From Rhizobium sp. Leaf262 (GTDB lineage: Bacteria; Pseudomonadota; Alphaproteobacteria; Rhizobiales; Rhizobiaceae): a DNA stretch of 64,000 nt. Under the pieces are notes generated by a model, which did no database searches, was not told the DNA's origin, and saw only the letters and a program-made list of their open reading frames with translations. Numbering within the stretch: the stretch's first letter is position 1; each line of letters begins with the position of its first letter. Position numbers and translations under genes: made by a program. The stretch spans positions 1,422 to 65,421 of the forward strand of contig NZ_LMMM01000001.1 of NCBI RefSeq assembly GCF_001422245.1, written 5' to 3'. Positions 8,729-18,307 of the stretch are shown one piece after another.

Positions 8729-9073
8729 TGCTGACGATCGGCGAGTGCAGGAACCTCCCGCAGATGCCCGACATCAGACGCAGTCACCAGCTTCTTGTCG
8801 AACATTTCGATGCATTGATACGGGGGGACACAGCAGCGGAAGCGACATGCGATTCGCACGGTGTCCCAAGCGGGAAGTTTGACGAAGTTGCCGAGACAGT
8901 CCTGGGTGAAAAGCCCTTGAATGCATGGATGGGATTTGAAATCAAATTCATTGCCATGGGCGCTGGCTGGCATGAAGGGGTGACTGCTACGCAAAGGGGA
9001 CGGCCCCGACCGCCCATGTGTCGATAGTCGTAAGCCACGTCACGCAGCAAGCGAGGCTTTCGCTTTTCTCTAA
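8729..9073. other. Gene-poor stretch
   Basis: About 345 bases between the exported protein gene and the terminator of the DUF4167 gene. Frames of about 100 codons are open on both strands but have neither a convincing ribosome site nor recognisable sequence. I see no feature I can support. Confidence 0.4.
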
Positions 9074-9076
9074 AAG

Positions 9077-9102
9077 AAAAACCCCGGCGAACCGGGGTTT
9101 TT
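9077..9102 (-). terminator. Rho-independent terminator of the DUF4167 gene
   Basis: CCCCGG-CGAA-CCGGGG stem (9082-9097) flanked by A5 and T5. Read on the minus strand it follows the DUF4167 stop by about 30 bases and is followed by a T-rich tract. Confidence 0.85.
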
Positions 9103-9130
9103 CAAGCCGTATAAATGAGACTGATACAGA

Positions 9131-9976
9131 TTACTCTGCAGCGTTTTCCAGCTTAGGTGCAGCGTCGTCGCTGGTAGATTCCGCTGCTGCTTCGCCCTCT
9201 TCACTCCCTGCGGCGCGACGTGGGCGACGCGGACGCGGGCTGGTGCTGCGTGGGCGGCGTGGGGCGCGTTCGGATGCAGCAGAGTTGACCTGCGCTTCCT
9301 CTTCCACGGCCACTTCCTTCGGCGTACCGTCGATAACCGGTTGCGGTGCAGAGCTCGCATCGTAGACAGGCGCTGCGGCAACGGGAGCGACGGTGTTTTC
9401 ATCCTGCTCTTCTCGCGGCTGGCGTTCCTGACGGGCAGGCCGCTCGCGACGGTCGCGGCGTTCGTTGCGGTCCTGACGCTCCGGGCGATCCTGTCGCTCC
9501 TGCCGTTCAGGCTGGTCGTTGCGCTGGGACTGATCGTTACGCTGGGCGCGCTGCTGGTTGTGATCCTGTTCGCCGGGCATGGAGACCACGACATCGTCGT
9601 TGTCATCGCCGTCGATATCGTCACCATCGCGCTCCTGCTGGAACTCGCCGCGATCATCGCGCTGGAAACGTTCCTGCATCTGCGCCTGGGCAGACGCAAT
9701 GATGCGGTTGTAATGTTCCGCGTGCTGGAGATAGTTTTCGGCCATGACGCGATCGCCGGAGCTCTGGGCATCACGGGCGAGCGTCGCGTATTTTTCGGCT
9801 ATATGCTGGGCAGTGCCGCGGATCTTAACATCGGGGCCGGAGCTGTCATAGCTTCTGGTCAGCGGGTTGCCGCCTTTGCGGTTGAAGTTGTTGTTGTTAC
9901 CACCACCACCGCCACCATTGTTATTGTTGTTGCTACCACGCCCCCGGCCGCGCTTGTTTTGCTGTCCTGGCCTCAT
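9131..9976 (-). CDS. DUF4167 domain protein
   Basis: 281 residues. The N-terminus is low-complexity (RGRGRGS, then Asn and Gly runs), followed by the conserved DUF4167 segment (about 40-110: DVKIRGTAQHIAEKYATLARDAQSSGD ... AENYLQHAEHYNRI), then a long charged tail rich in Asp, Arg, Gln and Glu and a basic RRPRSTSPRPRRPRR stretch. The family is found across Rhizobiales, usually directly after prmC as here; the composition suggests RNA or ribosome binding, but function is not known to me. ATG at 9976 is preferred because AGGTGAG lies seven bases before it; a TTG precedes it directly. Confidence 0.88.
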   Translation of the reverse strand: MRPGQQNKRGRGRGSNNNNNGGGGGGNNNNFNRKGGNPLTRSYDSSGPDVKIRGTAQHIAEKYATLARDAQSSGDRVMAENYLQHAEHYNRIIASAQAQMQERFQRDDRGEFQQERDGDDIDGDDNDDVVVSMPGEQDHNQQRAQRNDQSQRNDQPERQERQDRPERQDRNERRDRRERPARQERQPREEQDENTVAPVAAAPVYDASSAPQPVIDGTPKEVAVEEEAQVNSAASERAPRRPRSTSPRPRRPRRAAGSEEGEAAAESTSDDAAPKLENAAE

Positions 9977-10364
9977 CAATTGCTCACCTGAATTCTGTTT
10001 TGCTAATGATTCACGTTGTTCGTTGCAAAAGCGGAACCGGCATCACGGCCAATGTCCCGAAGTTGCGCCCATCACGCGCCTTGACCTCTAAAGGACAAGG
10101 CCTCGCGTTTCGTGCCCGGATGCGCAAATGCTGCATCAAGCTGCCTGCGAAGAAAGTTTACTGATTCACATGCCGGGAATGCCCAGCCTTTCAGGGTTCT
10201 CAAAAAACCCGCTTCGGGACTGATCCAAACCATGGCGAATCTAAAATCCGCCGTCAGCCACCCTGCATGTGGCCGCAAACTAGCCCGCTTCCTGCGGAAA
10301 TCCAAGCCTTTTCTTTTGCTTTGCAAAATAACCTTGAACAAAACACAGATCCGAACGATTTCGC
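9977..10364. other. Intergenic region between prmC and the DUF4167 gene
   Basis: 388 bases downstream of prmC and upstream of the DUF4167 gene, both on the minus strand. A minus-strand frame of 100 codons (10072-10374) overlaps the prmC end and lacks recognisable sequence. The stretch presumably holds the DUF4167 promoter; no operator or RNA was recognised. Confidence 0.4.
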
Positions 10365-11231
10365 CTATCTGCAAAAGACAAGCGCGCGGTCGTTGCCACC
10401 ATAATCCCTGAAAGCCTCCAGACAGCGGTAGCCGTTTTGCGCGAAGATTTCGGTCACATCGATTTTCTGATCGTAGCCGATCTCGACCCCGATCAGCCCG
10501 CTATCCCTCAGAAAAGGTCCTGCTTTTTCGGCGATGACACGATAGGGCACCAAACCATCGTTACCGCCATCAAGCGCCAGCAACGGATCGAAATTCCGCA
10601 CCTCGCGATCCAGCGTTTCGATAATATCAGTCCTTATATAGGGCGGGTTCGACACGATTATGTCAAAGCAACCGGTGATCTTATCGAACCAGTTGCTCTC
10701 GACAGTCCGAAATCGCGAGGACAGGCCATGCAGCTCGGCATTCTTTTGCGCAGTGGCCATTGCATCACGTGCGATATCGCTGCCTACCCCTACTGCCTGC
10801 GGGCACTGGCTGAGAAGTGCAAGACAAATGGCACCAGTGCCGATACCCATATCGAGAATCTCTGCACGGCCCGTTGTCTTGGCAATATGTTGCAGATGCG
10901 GCAGCAGGGCGTCGACCAGCACCTCCGTATCGGGCCTTGGCTCCAGCGTGCCGGACGACAGAAGCAGATCAAGACCATAGAACTCGCGATGACCGAGAAT
11001 GCGGTGAACCGGCTCGCCCGCGGCCCGCCGTGAGACCATGGCTTCGATGCGGTTCAACTCTTCTCCACTGACAGCGCGGGTGCCATTCAGCACGAAATCG
11101 GTCAGTGAAAAACCGACGACCTCGCCAACGAGGAGACGAACATCGGCGAGCGGATCAACGATATTGGCATTGTCCAAACGTTTTCGCATGTCCCCGACAA
11201 GGGCCTGTACGGTTATCGCGGTCTCGCTCAC
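10365..11231 (-). CDS. prmC: Release factor glutamine N5-methyltransferase
   Basis: 288 residues. PrmC (HemK) methylates the Gln of the GGQ motif in release factors 1 and 2 using S-adenosylmethionine. The helical N-terminal domain ends near 80; the SAM motif is [10 protein letters not shown] at 125-134; the catalytic NPPYI is at 195-199. The GTG start overlaps the prfA stop by four bases (GTGA), so it is translationally coupled to its own substrate's gene. Length is normal. Confidence 0.96.
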   Translation of the reverse strand: MSETAITVQALVGDMRKRLDNANIVDPLADVRLLVGEVVGFSLTDFVLNGTRAVSGEELNRIEAMVSRRAAGEPVHRILGHREFYGLDLLLSSGTLEPRPDTEVLVDALLPHLQHIAKTTGRAEILDMGIGTGAICLALLSQCPQAVGVGSDIARDAMATAQKNAELHGLSSRFRTVESNWFDKITGCFDIIVSNPPYIRTDIIETLDREVRNFDPLLALDGGNDGLVPYRVIAEKAGPFLRDSGLIGVEIGYDQKIDVTEIFAQNGYRCLEAFRDYGGNDRALVFCR

Positions 11232-12307
11232 TGCTGCTCGCCGAGCTGGGCCAGTTGCCCTGCCTGATAATCGGAAATCAGCGCATCGACCATCTCATCG
11301 ATATCGCCTTCGATCATGCGGTCAAGCTTGTAGAGCGTGAGATTGATGCGGTGGTCCGTGACGCGGCCCTGCGGGAAGTTATAGGTGCGGATGCGCTCTG
11401 ACCGGTCGCCCGAACCGACCTGGCTCTTGCGGTCGGCTGACCGTTCGCTGTCCACCTTCTGGCGTTCGATATCGTAAAGGCGCGAGCGCAGAACCTGCAT
11501 GGCCTTGGCGCGGTTCTGGTGCTGCGATTTTTCCGACGACGTGACAATGAGGCCGGTGGGCAGGTGGGTGATACGAACCGCGGAGTCCGTGGTGTTGACG
11601 TGCTGACCGCCAGCGCCCGACGCCCGCATCGTATCGATACGGATGTCTTCGGCGCGGATTTCGATGTCGATTTCTTCCGCCTCCGGCAGAACCGCGACCG
11701 TTGCTGCGGAAGTGTGGATCCGTCCGCTGGCCTCCGTTTCCGGCACGCGCTGAACGCGGTGGACGCCGGATTCGAATTTCAGCTTGGAGAACACGCCGCG
11801 CCCGGTAATGGTGGCAATGATTTCCTTGAAGCCACCCGCCTCGCCTTCGCTGGCCGAGAGGATTTCCACCTTCCAGCCCTTGGTACTGGCAAAGCGTTCA
11901 TACATGCGAAAAAGATTGCCCGCGAAAAGGGCTGCTTCGGAGCCACCGGTACCTGCGCGAATTTCGACGATGGCACTTTTCTCATCCGCCGCATCCTTGG
12001 GCAGAAGAAGGATTTGCATGTCCTTCTCCAGCTGTTCAATGCGCTCCGACATTTCGGGAAGCTCTGCTTCGGCCAGATCGCGCATATCGCGGTCGGTAGA
12101 CTTGTCAGCCAGAAGAGCTTCGAGATCGGCGACTTCGGCAAGCGCCTTCTCATACTCTCGGATGGTTTTGACCACCGGCTGCAATTCCGAATATTCCGAC
12201 GCCAGCTTCACATAGACATCAGCGGCAGGGCCAGCCGACATGCGCGCTTCGATTTCACCGAAACGCCGCTCAAGCTCACGCATTTTTTCGACGGGAAGCT
12301 TCGCCAC
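11228..12307 (-). CDS. prfA: Peptide chain release factor 1
   Basis: 359 residues. RF1 reads UAA and UAG and triggers peptidyl-tRNA hydrolysis. The GGQ loop ([12 protein letters not shown]) has the methylated Gln at 235, and the RF1-type recognition tripeptide PxT is present as PET at 189-191 in RVPETEASG, where RF2 would have SPF. It starts with GTG and follows ptsP by 29 bases, so ptsP-prfA-prmC is probably one transcript. Confidence 0.96.
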   Translation of the reverse strand: MAKLPVEKMRELERRFGEIEARMSAGPAADVYVKLASEYSELQPVVKTIREYEKALAEVADLEALLADKSTDRDMRDLAEAELPEMSERIEQLEKDMQILLLPKDAADEKSAIVEIRAGTGGSEAALFAGNLFRMYERFASTKGWKVEILSASEGEAGGFKEIIATITGRGVFSKLKFESGVHRVQRVPETEASGRIHTSAATVAVLPEAEEIDIEIRAEDIRIDTMRASGAGGQHVNTTDSAVRITHLPTGLIVTSSEKSQHQNRAKAMQVLRSRLYDIERQKVDSERSADRKSQVGSGDRSERIRTYNFPQGRVTDHRINLTLYKLDRMIEGDIDEMVDALISDYQAGQLAQLGEQQ

Positions 12308-12336
12308 CTGTCACGCACTCCAATTTTTCTTGGCTT

Positions 12337-14604
12337 TCAAATAGGGATGGAATGGGTCGCTGCAAAGCGCAAAAGCAGCTGACGCGTGCTTTCCACCGAC
12401 TTGTTGTCATCAAGCGCCGCTTCCAGCTCCTCCGACAGGGTCGTCACATCCAGCCCCAGCAGCATGGCCTTGACCGGGCCGATGGAGGTTGGAGACATGG
12501 AAATGGAGCGGAAGCCAAGCCCGATCAGCGCCATGGCCGAGAGCGGCTTGCTGGCCATTTCTCCGCACAGCGTGACCTGCGTGTTGTTGCGCGTACCGGC
12601 ACGGACGATATCGCGCAGGATACGCAGGAAGGGCTTGCCGAGATTGTCGAAACGATCCGACACACGGGCATTGCCACGATCCACCGCCATGGTGAACTGA
12701 AACAGATCGTTGGAGCCGACAGAGACGAAATCGACTTCGGCCATCAGCTCATCCAGCTGCCACATCAAGGACGGCACTTCGAGCATGGCGCCGAATTGCA
12801 GCTTGCGCGGCAGGGAATGGCCGAATTTCGACAGGTGTTGAACTTCCTTTTGCAGAAGCTCCCGCGCGACGCGGATTTCCGAGACTTCGGTGATCATCGG
12901 CAGCATGATGCGCAGTTCGGCACCCGAGGCAGCACGTAAAAGAGCGCGAAGCTGGGTGCGCATCAGGCCCGGACGGTCGAGCGACAGGCGGATCGCGCGC
13001 CAGCCGAGGGCGGGATTTTCCTCTTCCTGACCACGCATATAGGACACGACCTTGTCGCCGCCGATATCGAGCGTGCGGAAGGTGACGGGCTTGCCCTTGG
13101 CGTTGCGCAGAACGCTGCGATAAAAGGCTTCCTGCTCCTCGCCCTTCGGCATATTGGAAGCGATCATGAATTGCAGTTCGGTGCGGAACAGGCCGATGCC
13201 GTCAGCGCCGGATTCGTCCAGTTGCGGCAGATCGACCAGCAGACCGGCATTCATCTTGAGATCGACTCGCTGGCCGTCCTTGGTGACGGGTTCGACATCG
13301 CGCAGTGCCCGGAACTGCTCCTGACGCTTGGCGCGAAGACGCACCTTCTCTTCGTAAGCGCGCTGAAGATCGATAACCGGGCGCAGATGCACCTGCCCGT
13401 CATCACCGTCGATGATGATGGGATCATTGTTCTCTGCCAGCGCCACAATGCCTGCGGCCTGTCCGATGATGGGGATGCCCATGGCGCGTGCGACGATGAC
13501 GACGTGGCTGGTGACCGCGCCGTCTTCCAGCACGAGACCGCGCAGCTTTTCACGCGGATAATCCAGCAATTCGGCAGCACCCATGGCGCGCGCCAGCACG
13601 ATGGCATCCGCCGGGAACTCCTGCTCCGGCCCGCGGCCGCCATAGCCGATCAACTGACGGAGAAGACGGTTGGCGAGATCGTCGAAATCATGCATCCGCT
13701 CACGCAGATAGGGATCGGTCAGGCGCATCATGCGCGCCTTGGTATCGCTCTGGACCTTTTCGACCGCAGCTTCCGCCGTCAGGCCGTTGCGAATGGCCTC
13801 TTCCATGCGCCGCACCCAGCCCTGGTCATGGGCGAACATGCGATAGGTTTCCAGCACTTCGCGGTGTTCGCCTTCAGTGGCAACATCGCGGCGCTGGAGC
13901 ATGTCATCGATGGACAGGCGAAGTGAGCCGATGGCTTCGGCCAGACGACGGGTTTCCATCTCGGCATCTTCGTTGAGAAGATTGGTCACGACGATGCGTG
14001 GATCATGCAGAACGACATGGCCAAGGCCGATGCCTTCGCCATAGGCATCGCCATCGATGGAGACGGCCCGTGTCAGGTCCAGTTCCACGCCGGGGCGGGT
14101 GATTTTCTTCAATTCACCGCTCGCAACGATTTCCGCGATAAGCATCGCAGTTGTCTCAAGCGCTTCAACTTCATCCTCCCGGTATGTTCGGCTGGTCTTG
14201 TTCTGGACGACAAGAACGCCAAGAGTGCGACCAGATCTCAAAATCGGCACACCAAGGAAGGAATGATAAATTTCTTCACCTGTTTCAGGGAGATAGCGGA
14301 AAGCAGGATGGGCCTGCGCGTCGGAAAGATTGAGCGGTTGGGCAGATGCGGCGATGGTGCCGACAAGGCCCTGCCCCATTTTCAGCTGAGCCAGATGGAC
14401 TGCGTCTTTATTGAGTCCTTCGGTGGCATAAAGCTCCAGAACGCTGTCGGAGCGAAGCACATAAACGGAGCACACTTCAGCGACCATGTTGCTGGCAATC
14501 TGCCGAACAATCTGGTCTAGGCGCTCCTGCGGCTCAAGGTGCTCCGCCATCATCTCGCGAAGCCGCTTGAGCAGGACGCGTGGACCTGCAGAAAGGTCTC
14601 TCAT
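12337..14604 (-). CDS. ptsP: PTS-Ntr enzyme I (PtsP)
   Basis: 755 residues from the ATG at 14604 (MRDLSAGPRVLLKRLREMM). PtsP starts the nitrogen phosphotransferase relay: it takes phosphate from PEP and passes it to NPr and EIIA-Ntr. Domains in order: GAF (about 15-150), PEP-utilising N-terminal helical part, the phospho-His domain with GAVTSHVVIVARAMGIP (active His near 375), and the PEP-binding TIM barrel with DFVSVGSNDLFQFTMAVDR. Length and order match rhizobial PtsP. An extended frame reaches 14652 but those residues are not conserved in character. It lies 166 bp behind lysC, a usual Rhizobiales order. Confidence 0.94.
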   Translation of the reverse strand: MRDLSAGPRVLLKRLREMMAEHLEPQERLDQIVRQIASNMVAEVCSVYVLRSDSVLELYATEGLNKDAVHLAQLKMGQGLVGTIAASAQPLNLSDAQAHPAFRYLPETGEEIYHSFLGVPILRSGRTLGVLVVQNKTSRTYREDEVEALETTAMLIAEIVASGELKKITRPGVELDLTRAVSIDGDAYGEGIGLGHVVLHDPRIVVTNLLNEDAEMETRRLAEAIGSLRLSIDDMLQRRDVATEGEHREVLETYRMFAHDQGWVRRMEEAIRNGLTAEAAVEKVQSDTKARMMRLTDPYLRERMHDFDDLANRLLRQLIGYGGRGPEQEFPADAIVLARAMGAAELLDYPREKLRGLVLEDGAVTSHVVIVARAMGIPIIGQAAGIVALAENNDPIIIDGDDGQVHLRPVIDLQRAYEEKVRLRAKRQEQFRALRDVEPVTKDGQRVDLKMNAGLLVDLPQLDESGADGIGLFRTELQFMIASNMPKGEEQEAFYRSVLRNAKGKPVTFRTLDIGGDKVVSYMRGQEEENPALGWRAIRLSLDRPGLMRTQLRALLRAASGAELRIMLPMITEVSEIRVARELLQKEVQHLSKFGHSLPRKLQFGAMLEVPSLMWQLDELMAEVDFVSVGSNDLFQFTMAVDRGNARVSDRFDNLGKPFLRILRDIVRAGTRNNTQVTLCGEMASKPLSAMALIGLGFRSISMSPTSIGPVKAMLLGLDVTTLSEELEAALDDNKSVESTRQLLLRFAATHSIPI

Positions 14605-14770
14605 CGCGTGTGCTCCCTGATACCTGGGCATGCAGACCGACGTGATCTGCATGAAGATCGATCAAATCTATACCGCCTGCACAGCAAGCCGCAAGGCAGG
14701 GATGCACAGTCGACCTAACATCTGCCACGCCACCCCCAAGAATCGGATGACGTGTATCGATGTTATGGAA

Positions 14771-16051
14771 TCAACTCTTATCCAGACCGTAAGCAGAATG
14801 CAAAGTACGAACTGCAAGTTCCGCGTAGGCACCATCAATAAGGATGGAAATCTTGATTTCCGACGTCGTGATGGCCTTGATGTTGATATTCTTTTCAGCA
14901 AGCGCCTTGAAGGCGCTCGCGGCCACGCCAGCATGGCTGCGCATGCCGATACCGATGACTGAAACCTTGGCAAGGCCGGTTTCGTTCTGGACGACGTCGA
15001 AGCCGATCTGCGCCTTGTTGTCTTCCAGGACCTTCAGCGCCTTGGGCGCATCGCCCGAAGGAACGGTGAACGTCATGTCGGTGCGCGAACCATCTTCGGA
15101 GATGTTCTGCACGATCATGTCGACATTGATATGGGATTCGGCCAGCGGCCCGAAGATGGCCGCCGATACACCTGGCCGGTCCGACAGGCGGCGCAGCGAG
15201 ATTTGTGCTTCATCCTTGGCATAGGCGATGCCGGTTACGACTTCCTGTTCCACGATTTCTTCCTCGTCACAAATCAAAGTACCGGGCGGATTGATGAGGT
15301 CGCCCATGCCCGGTGCATCGGGATCCTCGAAGCTGGAGCGCACGAAGGTCCGGACCTTGTGCACCATGGCAAGCTCGACGGAACGAACCTGCAAAACCTT
15401 TGCGCCGAGAGACGCCATTTCGAGCATTTCCTCGAAAGCGACTTTCTTCAGGCGGCGTGCCTTTGGCACGATGCGCGGGTCTGTCGTGTAGACGCCGTCG
15501 ACATCGGTATAGATGTCGCAGCGATCTGCCTTGACGGCAGCGGCAATGGCGACAGCCGACGTATCCGAACCGCCGCGACCCAGCGTCGCGATGCGGTTAT
15601 CCGGTCCCAGACCCTGAAAACCGGCAACCACCGCGACCTGACCTTCGCCCATACGACGAATGATATCAGAACCGTCGATATCCAGAATGCGGGCAGCACC
15701 GTGCGCATTATCCGTGCGGATGGGAATCTGCCAGCCCTGCCAGGACCGTGCATTGACGCCCAGCGACTGCAGGGCAACGGCCAGGAGTCCGGATGTGACC
15801 TGCTCGCCGGAGGCGACGATGGCGTCATATTCGCGGGCATCGTAAAACGATGCGGCACCGGCAGCACCGGCGACTTTGGGCGTGTTCTGAACCCAGTCCA
15901 CCAGTTCGTTGGTCTTGCCGGACATGGCGGATACGACCACGGCCACTTCATGGCCTGCATCCACTTCGCGTTTCACATGCCGTGCGACATTATGAATGCG
16001 TTCGAGGTTGGCGACGGACGTGCCGCCGAATTTCATGACAATGCGAGCCAT
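14771..16051 (-). CDS. lysC: Aspartate kinase
   Basis: 426 residues from the ATG at 16051 (MARIVMKFGGTSVAN); the frame is open a further 250 bases upstream but without family sequence. Aspartokinase makes aspartyl phosphate, the entry to lysine, threonine, methionine and diaminopimelate. KFGGTSVAN at 7-15 binds ATP; the kinase domain runs to about 245 and two ACT domains follow (about 265-425), the feedback-sensing part. I saw no lysine riboswitch upstream. The neighbours ptsP downstream and ubiG upstream are the usual Rhizobiales set. Confidence 0.96.
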   Translation of the reverse strand: MARIVMKFGGTSVANLERIHNVARHVKREVDAGHEVAVVVSAMSGKTNELVDWVQNTPKVAGAAGAASFYDAREYDAIVASGEQVTSGLLAVALQSLGVNARSWQGWQIPIRTDNAHGAARILDIDGSDIIRRMGEGQVAVVAGFQGLGPDNRIATLGRGGSDTSAVAIAAAVKADRCDIYTDVDGVYTTDPRIVPKARRLKKVAFEEMLEMASLGAKVLQVRSVELAMVHKVRTFVRSSFEDPDAPGMGDLINPPGTLICDEEEIVEQEVVTGIAYAKDEAQISLRRLSDRPGVSAAIFGPLAESHINVDMIVQNISEDGSRTDMTFTVPSGDAPKALKVLEDNKAQIGFDVVQNETGLAKVSVIGIGMRSHAGVAASAFKALAEKNINIKAITTSEIKISILIDGAYAELAVRTLHSAYGLDKS

Positions 16052-16395
16052 AGTTGACCAGTACCATCCCATTTTGCCACCTGAGCGGTGGACAAGAGCA
16101 CAATCCAGTCGGTCCCTTCTGACAAGGGGCCTCAAGTTGCGGGTCTCATAGCGAAAAGGCATGGTCCACGCAATGCCGTTTATGAACCATGCGGTACGCC
16201 TTTTCGCCGATCCCGGCGCCGGAGAGGCCGGCCCGACGGTGACGAGCGTACCGCTTTGGTCTGTACAAACGCCGCCATTCGCAGTATGAGCGCGGCAATT
16301 CAACTGGCCAAATGGCCTAAATGGCCCGTATCGGCTGCTTTATAACCTCAAGGTTTCGAGCGGATGCGGGCAGTCCCATATCCGAAAGACGGTAG
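16052..16395. other. Divergent promoter region lysC / DEAD-box helicase
   Basis: 344 bases between divergent genes. It must hold promoters for both. No riboswitch fold, RNA gene or clear operator was recognised; a short near-repeat GGCCAAATGGCCTAAATGGCC (16307-16327) is the only visible pattern. Confidence 0.4.
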
Positions 16396-18249
16396 ATGAC
16401 AGACACCCAGGGTATCGCCCCGGCGATTGCACAGGCGTTGGAAAAACGCGGCTATAAAGATTTGACACCCGTGCAGAAGGCCATGCTCGCGCCTGAACTG
16501 GATGGGCAGGACGCGCTGGTTTCCGCCCAGACGGGTTCTGGCAAGACGGTCGCTTTCGGCATTGCGATTGCCCCCACGCTGTTGCAACAGAACGGTCGTT
16601 TCGGCCCAGCCGGTGCACCGCTCGGTATCGCCATTGCCCCGACGCGTGAACTCGCCATGCAGGTAAAACGCGAGCTGGACTGGCTCTACGAATTTACCGG
16701 TGTTTCCATCGCGTCCTGCGTCGGTGGCATGGACATCCGCTCCGAACGTCGTACGCTGGAACGCGGCGCTCACATCATCGTCGGCACGCCGGGTCGTCTC
16801 TGCGACCACATCAAGCGCGGCGCTCTCGACCTTTCGTCCATCCGCGCCGTCGTGCTGGATGAGGCTGACGAGATGCTCGACCTTGGCTTCCGTGAAGATC
16901 TGGAATTCATTCTCGAGGAATCGCCTGCCGAACGCCGCACCCTCATGTTTTCGGCAACCGTGTCTCGCAGCATTGCGAAGCTGGCCGAAAGCTACCAGAA
17001 AAACGCCGTGCGCATCGCAACCGCGTCCGAGCAGAAGCAGCATGTGGACATTGAGTACCGCGCTCTTTTGGTAACGCCGTCCGACCGTGAAAACGCAATC
17101 ATCAACGCATTGCGCTATTACGAAGCCCGCAATTCGATCGTTTTCTGCTCTACCCGTGCAGCGGTGAACCATCTGACCGCGCGGTTGAACAATCGCGGCT
17201 TTTCGGTCGTGGCCTTGTCTGGCGAACTTAGCCAGAACGAGCGCACGCATGCTCTTCAGGCCATGCGCGACGGTCGTGCCCGTGTCTGCGTTGCAACCGA
17301 CGTGGCTGCGCGCGGCATCGACCTGCCCGGTCTGGAACTCGTGATCCATGCGGACCTCCCGACCAATTCGGAAACTCTTCTGCACCGTTCAGGCCGTACA
17401 GGTCGTGCCGGTCAAAAGGGCGTCAGCGCCATCATCGTGCCCGTCAGCCAGCGCCGCAAGGCAGAACGTCTGCTGGACGGCGCAAAGGTCAGCCCGGCAT
17501 GGGTACGCCCACCGACAGTGGAAGAAATCACCGAGCGCGACGGCGTAAGACTTCTGGCCGATCCATCGCTCAATGAAGATGTGGGTGACGACGAGCGCGA
17601 TTTTGTGGCCAAGCTTCTGGAACAGCACGGTGCCGAAAAGGTCGCCGCCGCCTTCGTGCGTCTGTTCCATGCGGGCCGTTCTGCACCTGAAGACATTTCC
17701 GAAGTGTCCATGGAAGCGCGCAAGCCACGCCGGGACAGCTTCGAGACGGTCGAAAACAATGCGCCACGCCGTGATCGTTCCGACTTCGCTGGCAGCGAGT
17801 GGTTTACACTTTCTGTTGGCCGCAAACAGAATGCCGAGCCGCGCTGGCTGATCCCGATGCTGTGCCGCTTCGGCAAGCTGACGCGTCAGGATATCGGCGC
17901 TATCCGCATGCAGCAGACCGAGACCTATGTAGAACTGGCCGCCGATGCGGTGGATCGTTTCACGTCTGCGCTGGGCAAGGACATGATGCTTGAAAAGGGC
18001 ATCCGCGTGAAGGCCATGGAAGGCAAGCCGGAAGCAACCGGTGCCGTCCGGGAAGACACCCGCCCACCCAGAGCGCAGAAGAAGTTCGTGAAGTCCGACC
18101 AGTCCAGCGGTCGTCCGGGCGACGACAAGCCATGGAAAAAGAAGGCCAAGCCTGCAGGAGATTACGGCTCAGGCGCGAAGCCGGCGAAATACGAAGGCAA
18201 AAAGGACAAGCCTTTCGAAAAGCGCGGACCGAAAAAGCAAGATCGCTAA
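16396..18249 (+). CDS. DEAD-box ATP-dependent RNA helicase with DbpA-type RNA-binding domain
   Basis: 617 residues. RNA helicase of the DeaD/CsdA group, acting in ribosome assembly and RNA decay. Q motif (LTPVQKAML), motif I AQTGSGKT at 44-51, PTREL, GTPGRL, DEAD within VLDEADEMLDLGF, SAT, and motif VI HRSGRTGRAG. After the helicase core (to about 365) a spacer leads to a DbpA-like RNA-recognition domain (about 470-545), followed by a Lys/Pro/Gly-rich disordered tail. Agrobacterial and rhizobial DeaD proteins have this layout. Ends at a strong terminator. Confidence 0.93.
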   Translation: MTDTQGIAPAIAQALEKRGYKDLTPVQKAMLAPELDGQDALVSAQTGSGKTVAFGIAIAPTLLQQNGRFGPAGAPLGIAIAPTRELAMQVKRELDWLYEFTGVSIASCVGGMDIRSERRTLERGAHIIVGTPGRLCDHIKRGALDLSSIRAVVLDEADEMLDLGFREDLEFILEESPAERRTLMFSATVSRSIAKLAESYQKNAVRIATASEQKQHVDIEYRALLVTPSDRENAIINALRYYEARNSIVFCSTRAAVNHLTARLNNRGFSVVALSGELSQNERTHALQAMRDGRARVCVATDVAARGIDLPGLELVIHADLPTNSETLLHRSGRTGRAGQKGVSAIIVPVSQRRKAERLLDGAKVSPAWVRPPTVEEITERDGVRLLADPSLNEDVGDDERDFVAKLLEQHGAEKVAAAFVRLFHAGRSAPEDISEVSMEARKPRRDSFETVENNAPRRDRSDFAGSEWFTLSVGRKQNAEPRWLIPMLCRFGKLTRQDIGAIRMQQTETYVELAADAVDRFTSALGKDMMLEKGIRVKAMEGKPEATGAVREDTRPPRAQKKFVKSDQSSGRPGDDKPWKKKAKPAGDYGSGAKPAKYEGKKDKPFEKRGPKKQDR

Positions 18250-18254
18250 AAGAT

Positions 18255-18286
18255 AAAACCCGGCGGAAATGATCCGCCGGGTTTTT
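18255..18286 (+). terminator. Rho-independent terminator of the helicase gene
   Basis: AAAACCCGGCGGA-AATGA-TCCGCCGGGTTTT: a 13-bp stem, then TCTTT, starting six bases after the helicase stop. It may also serve the convergent SH3b gene, whose stop is at 18308. Confidence 0.9.
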
Positions 18287-18307
18287 CTTTATCGAGCCAA
18301 CGCCCAG

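Noticed and set aside
8566-9027. Plus-strand frame overlapping the exported protein gene
   Set aside because: Mostly overlaps a gene with a clear signal peptide; no ribosome site or family likeness.
9341-9991. 216-codon plus-strand frame opposite the DUF4167 gene
   Set aside because: Hydrophobic composition arises from the complement of the Arg/Asp-rich and Asn-rich codons of the real gene.
10072-10374. 100-codon minus-strand frame between prmC and the DUF4167 gene
   Set aside because: Overlaps the prmC stop region, has no convincing ribosome site and no recognisable sequence.
16052-16395. Lysine riboswitch upstream of lysC
   Set aside because: Considered because lysC leaders carry one in other phyla; no matching conserved boxes were seen, and alphaproteobacterial lysC is not known to me to use it.
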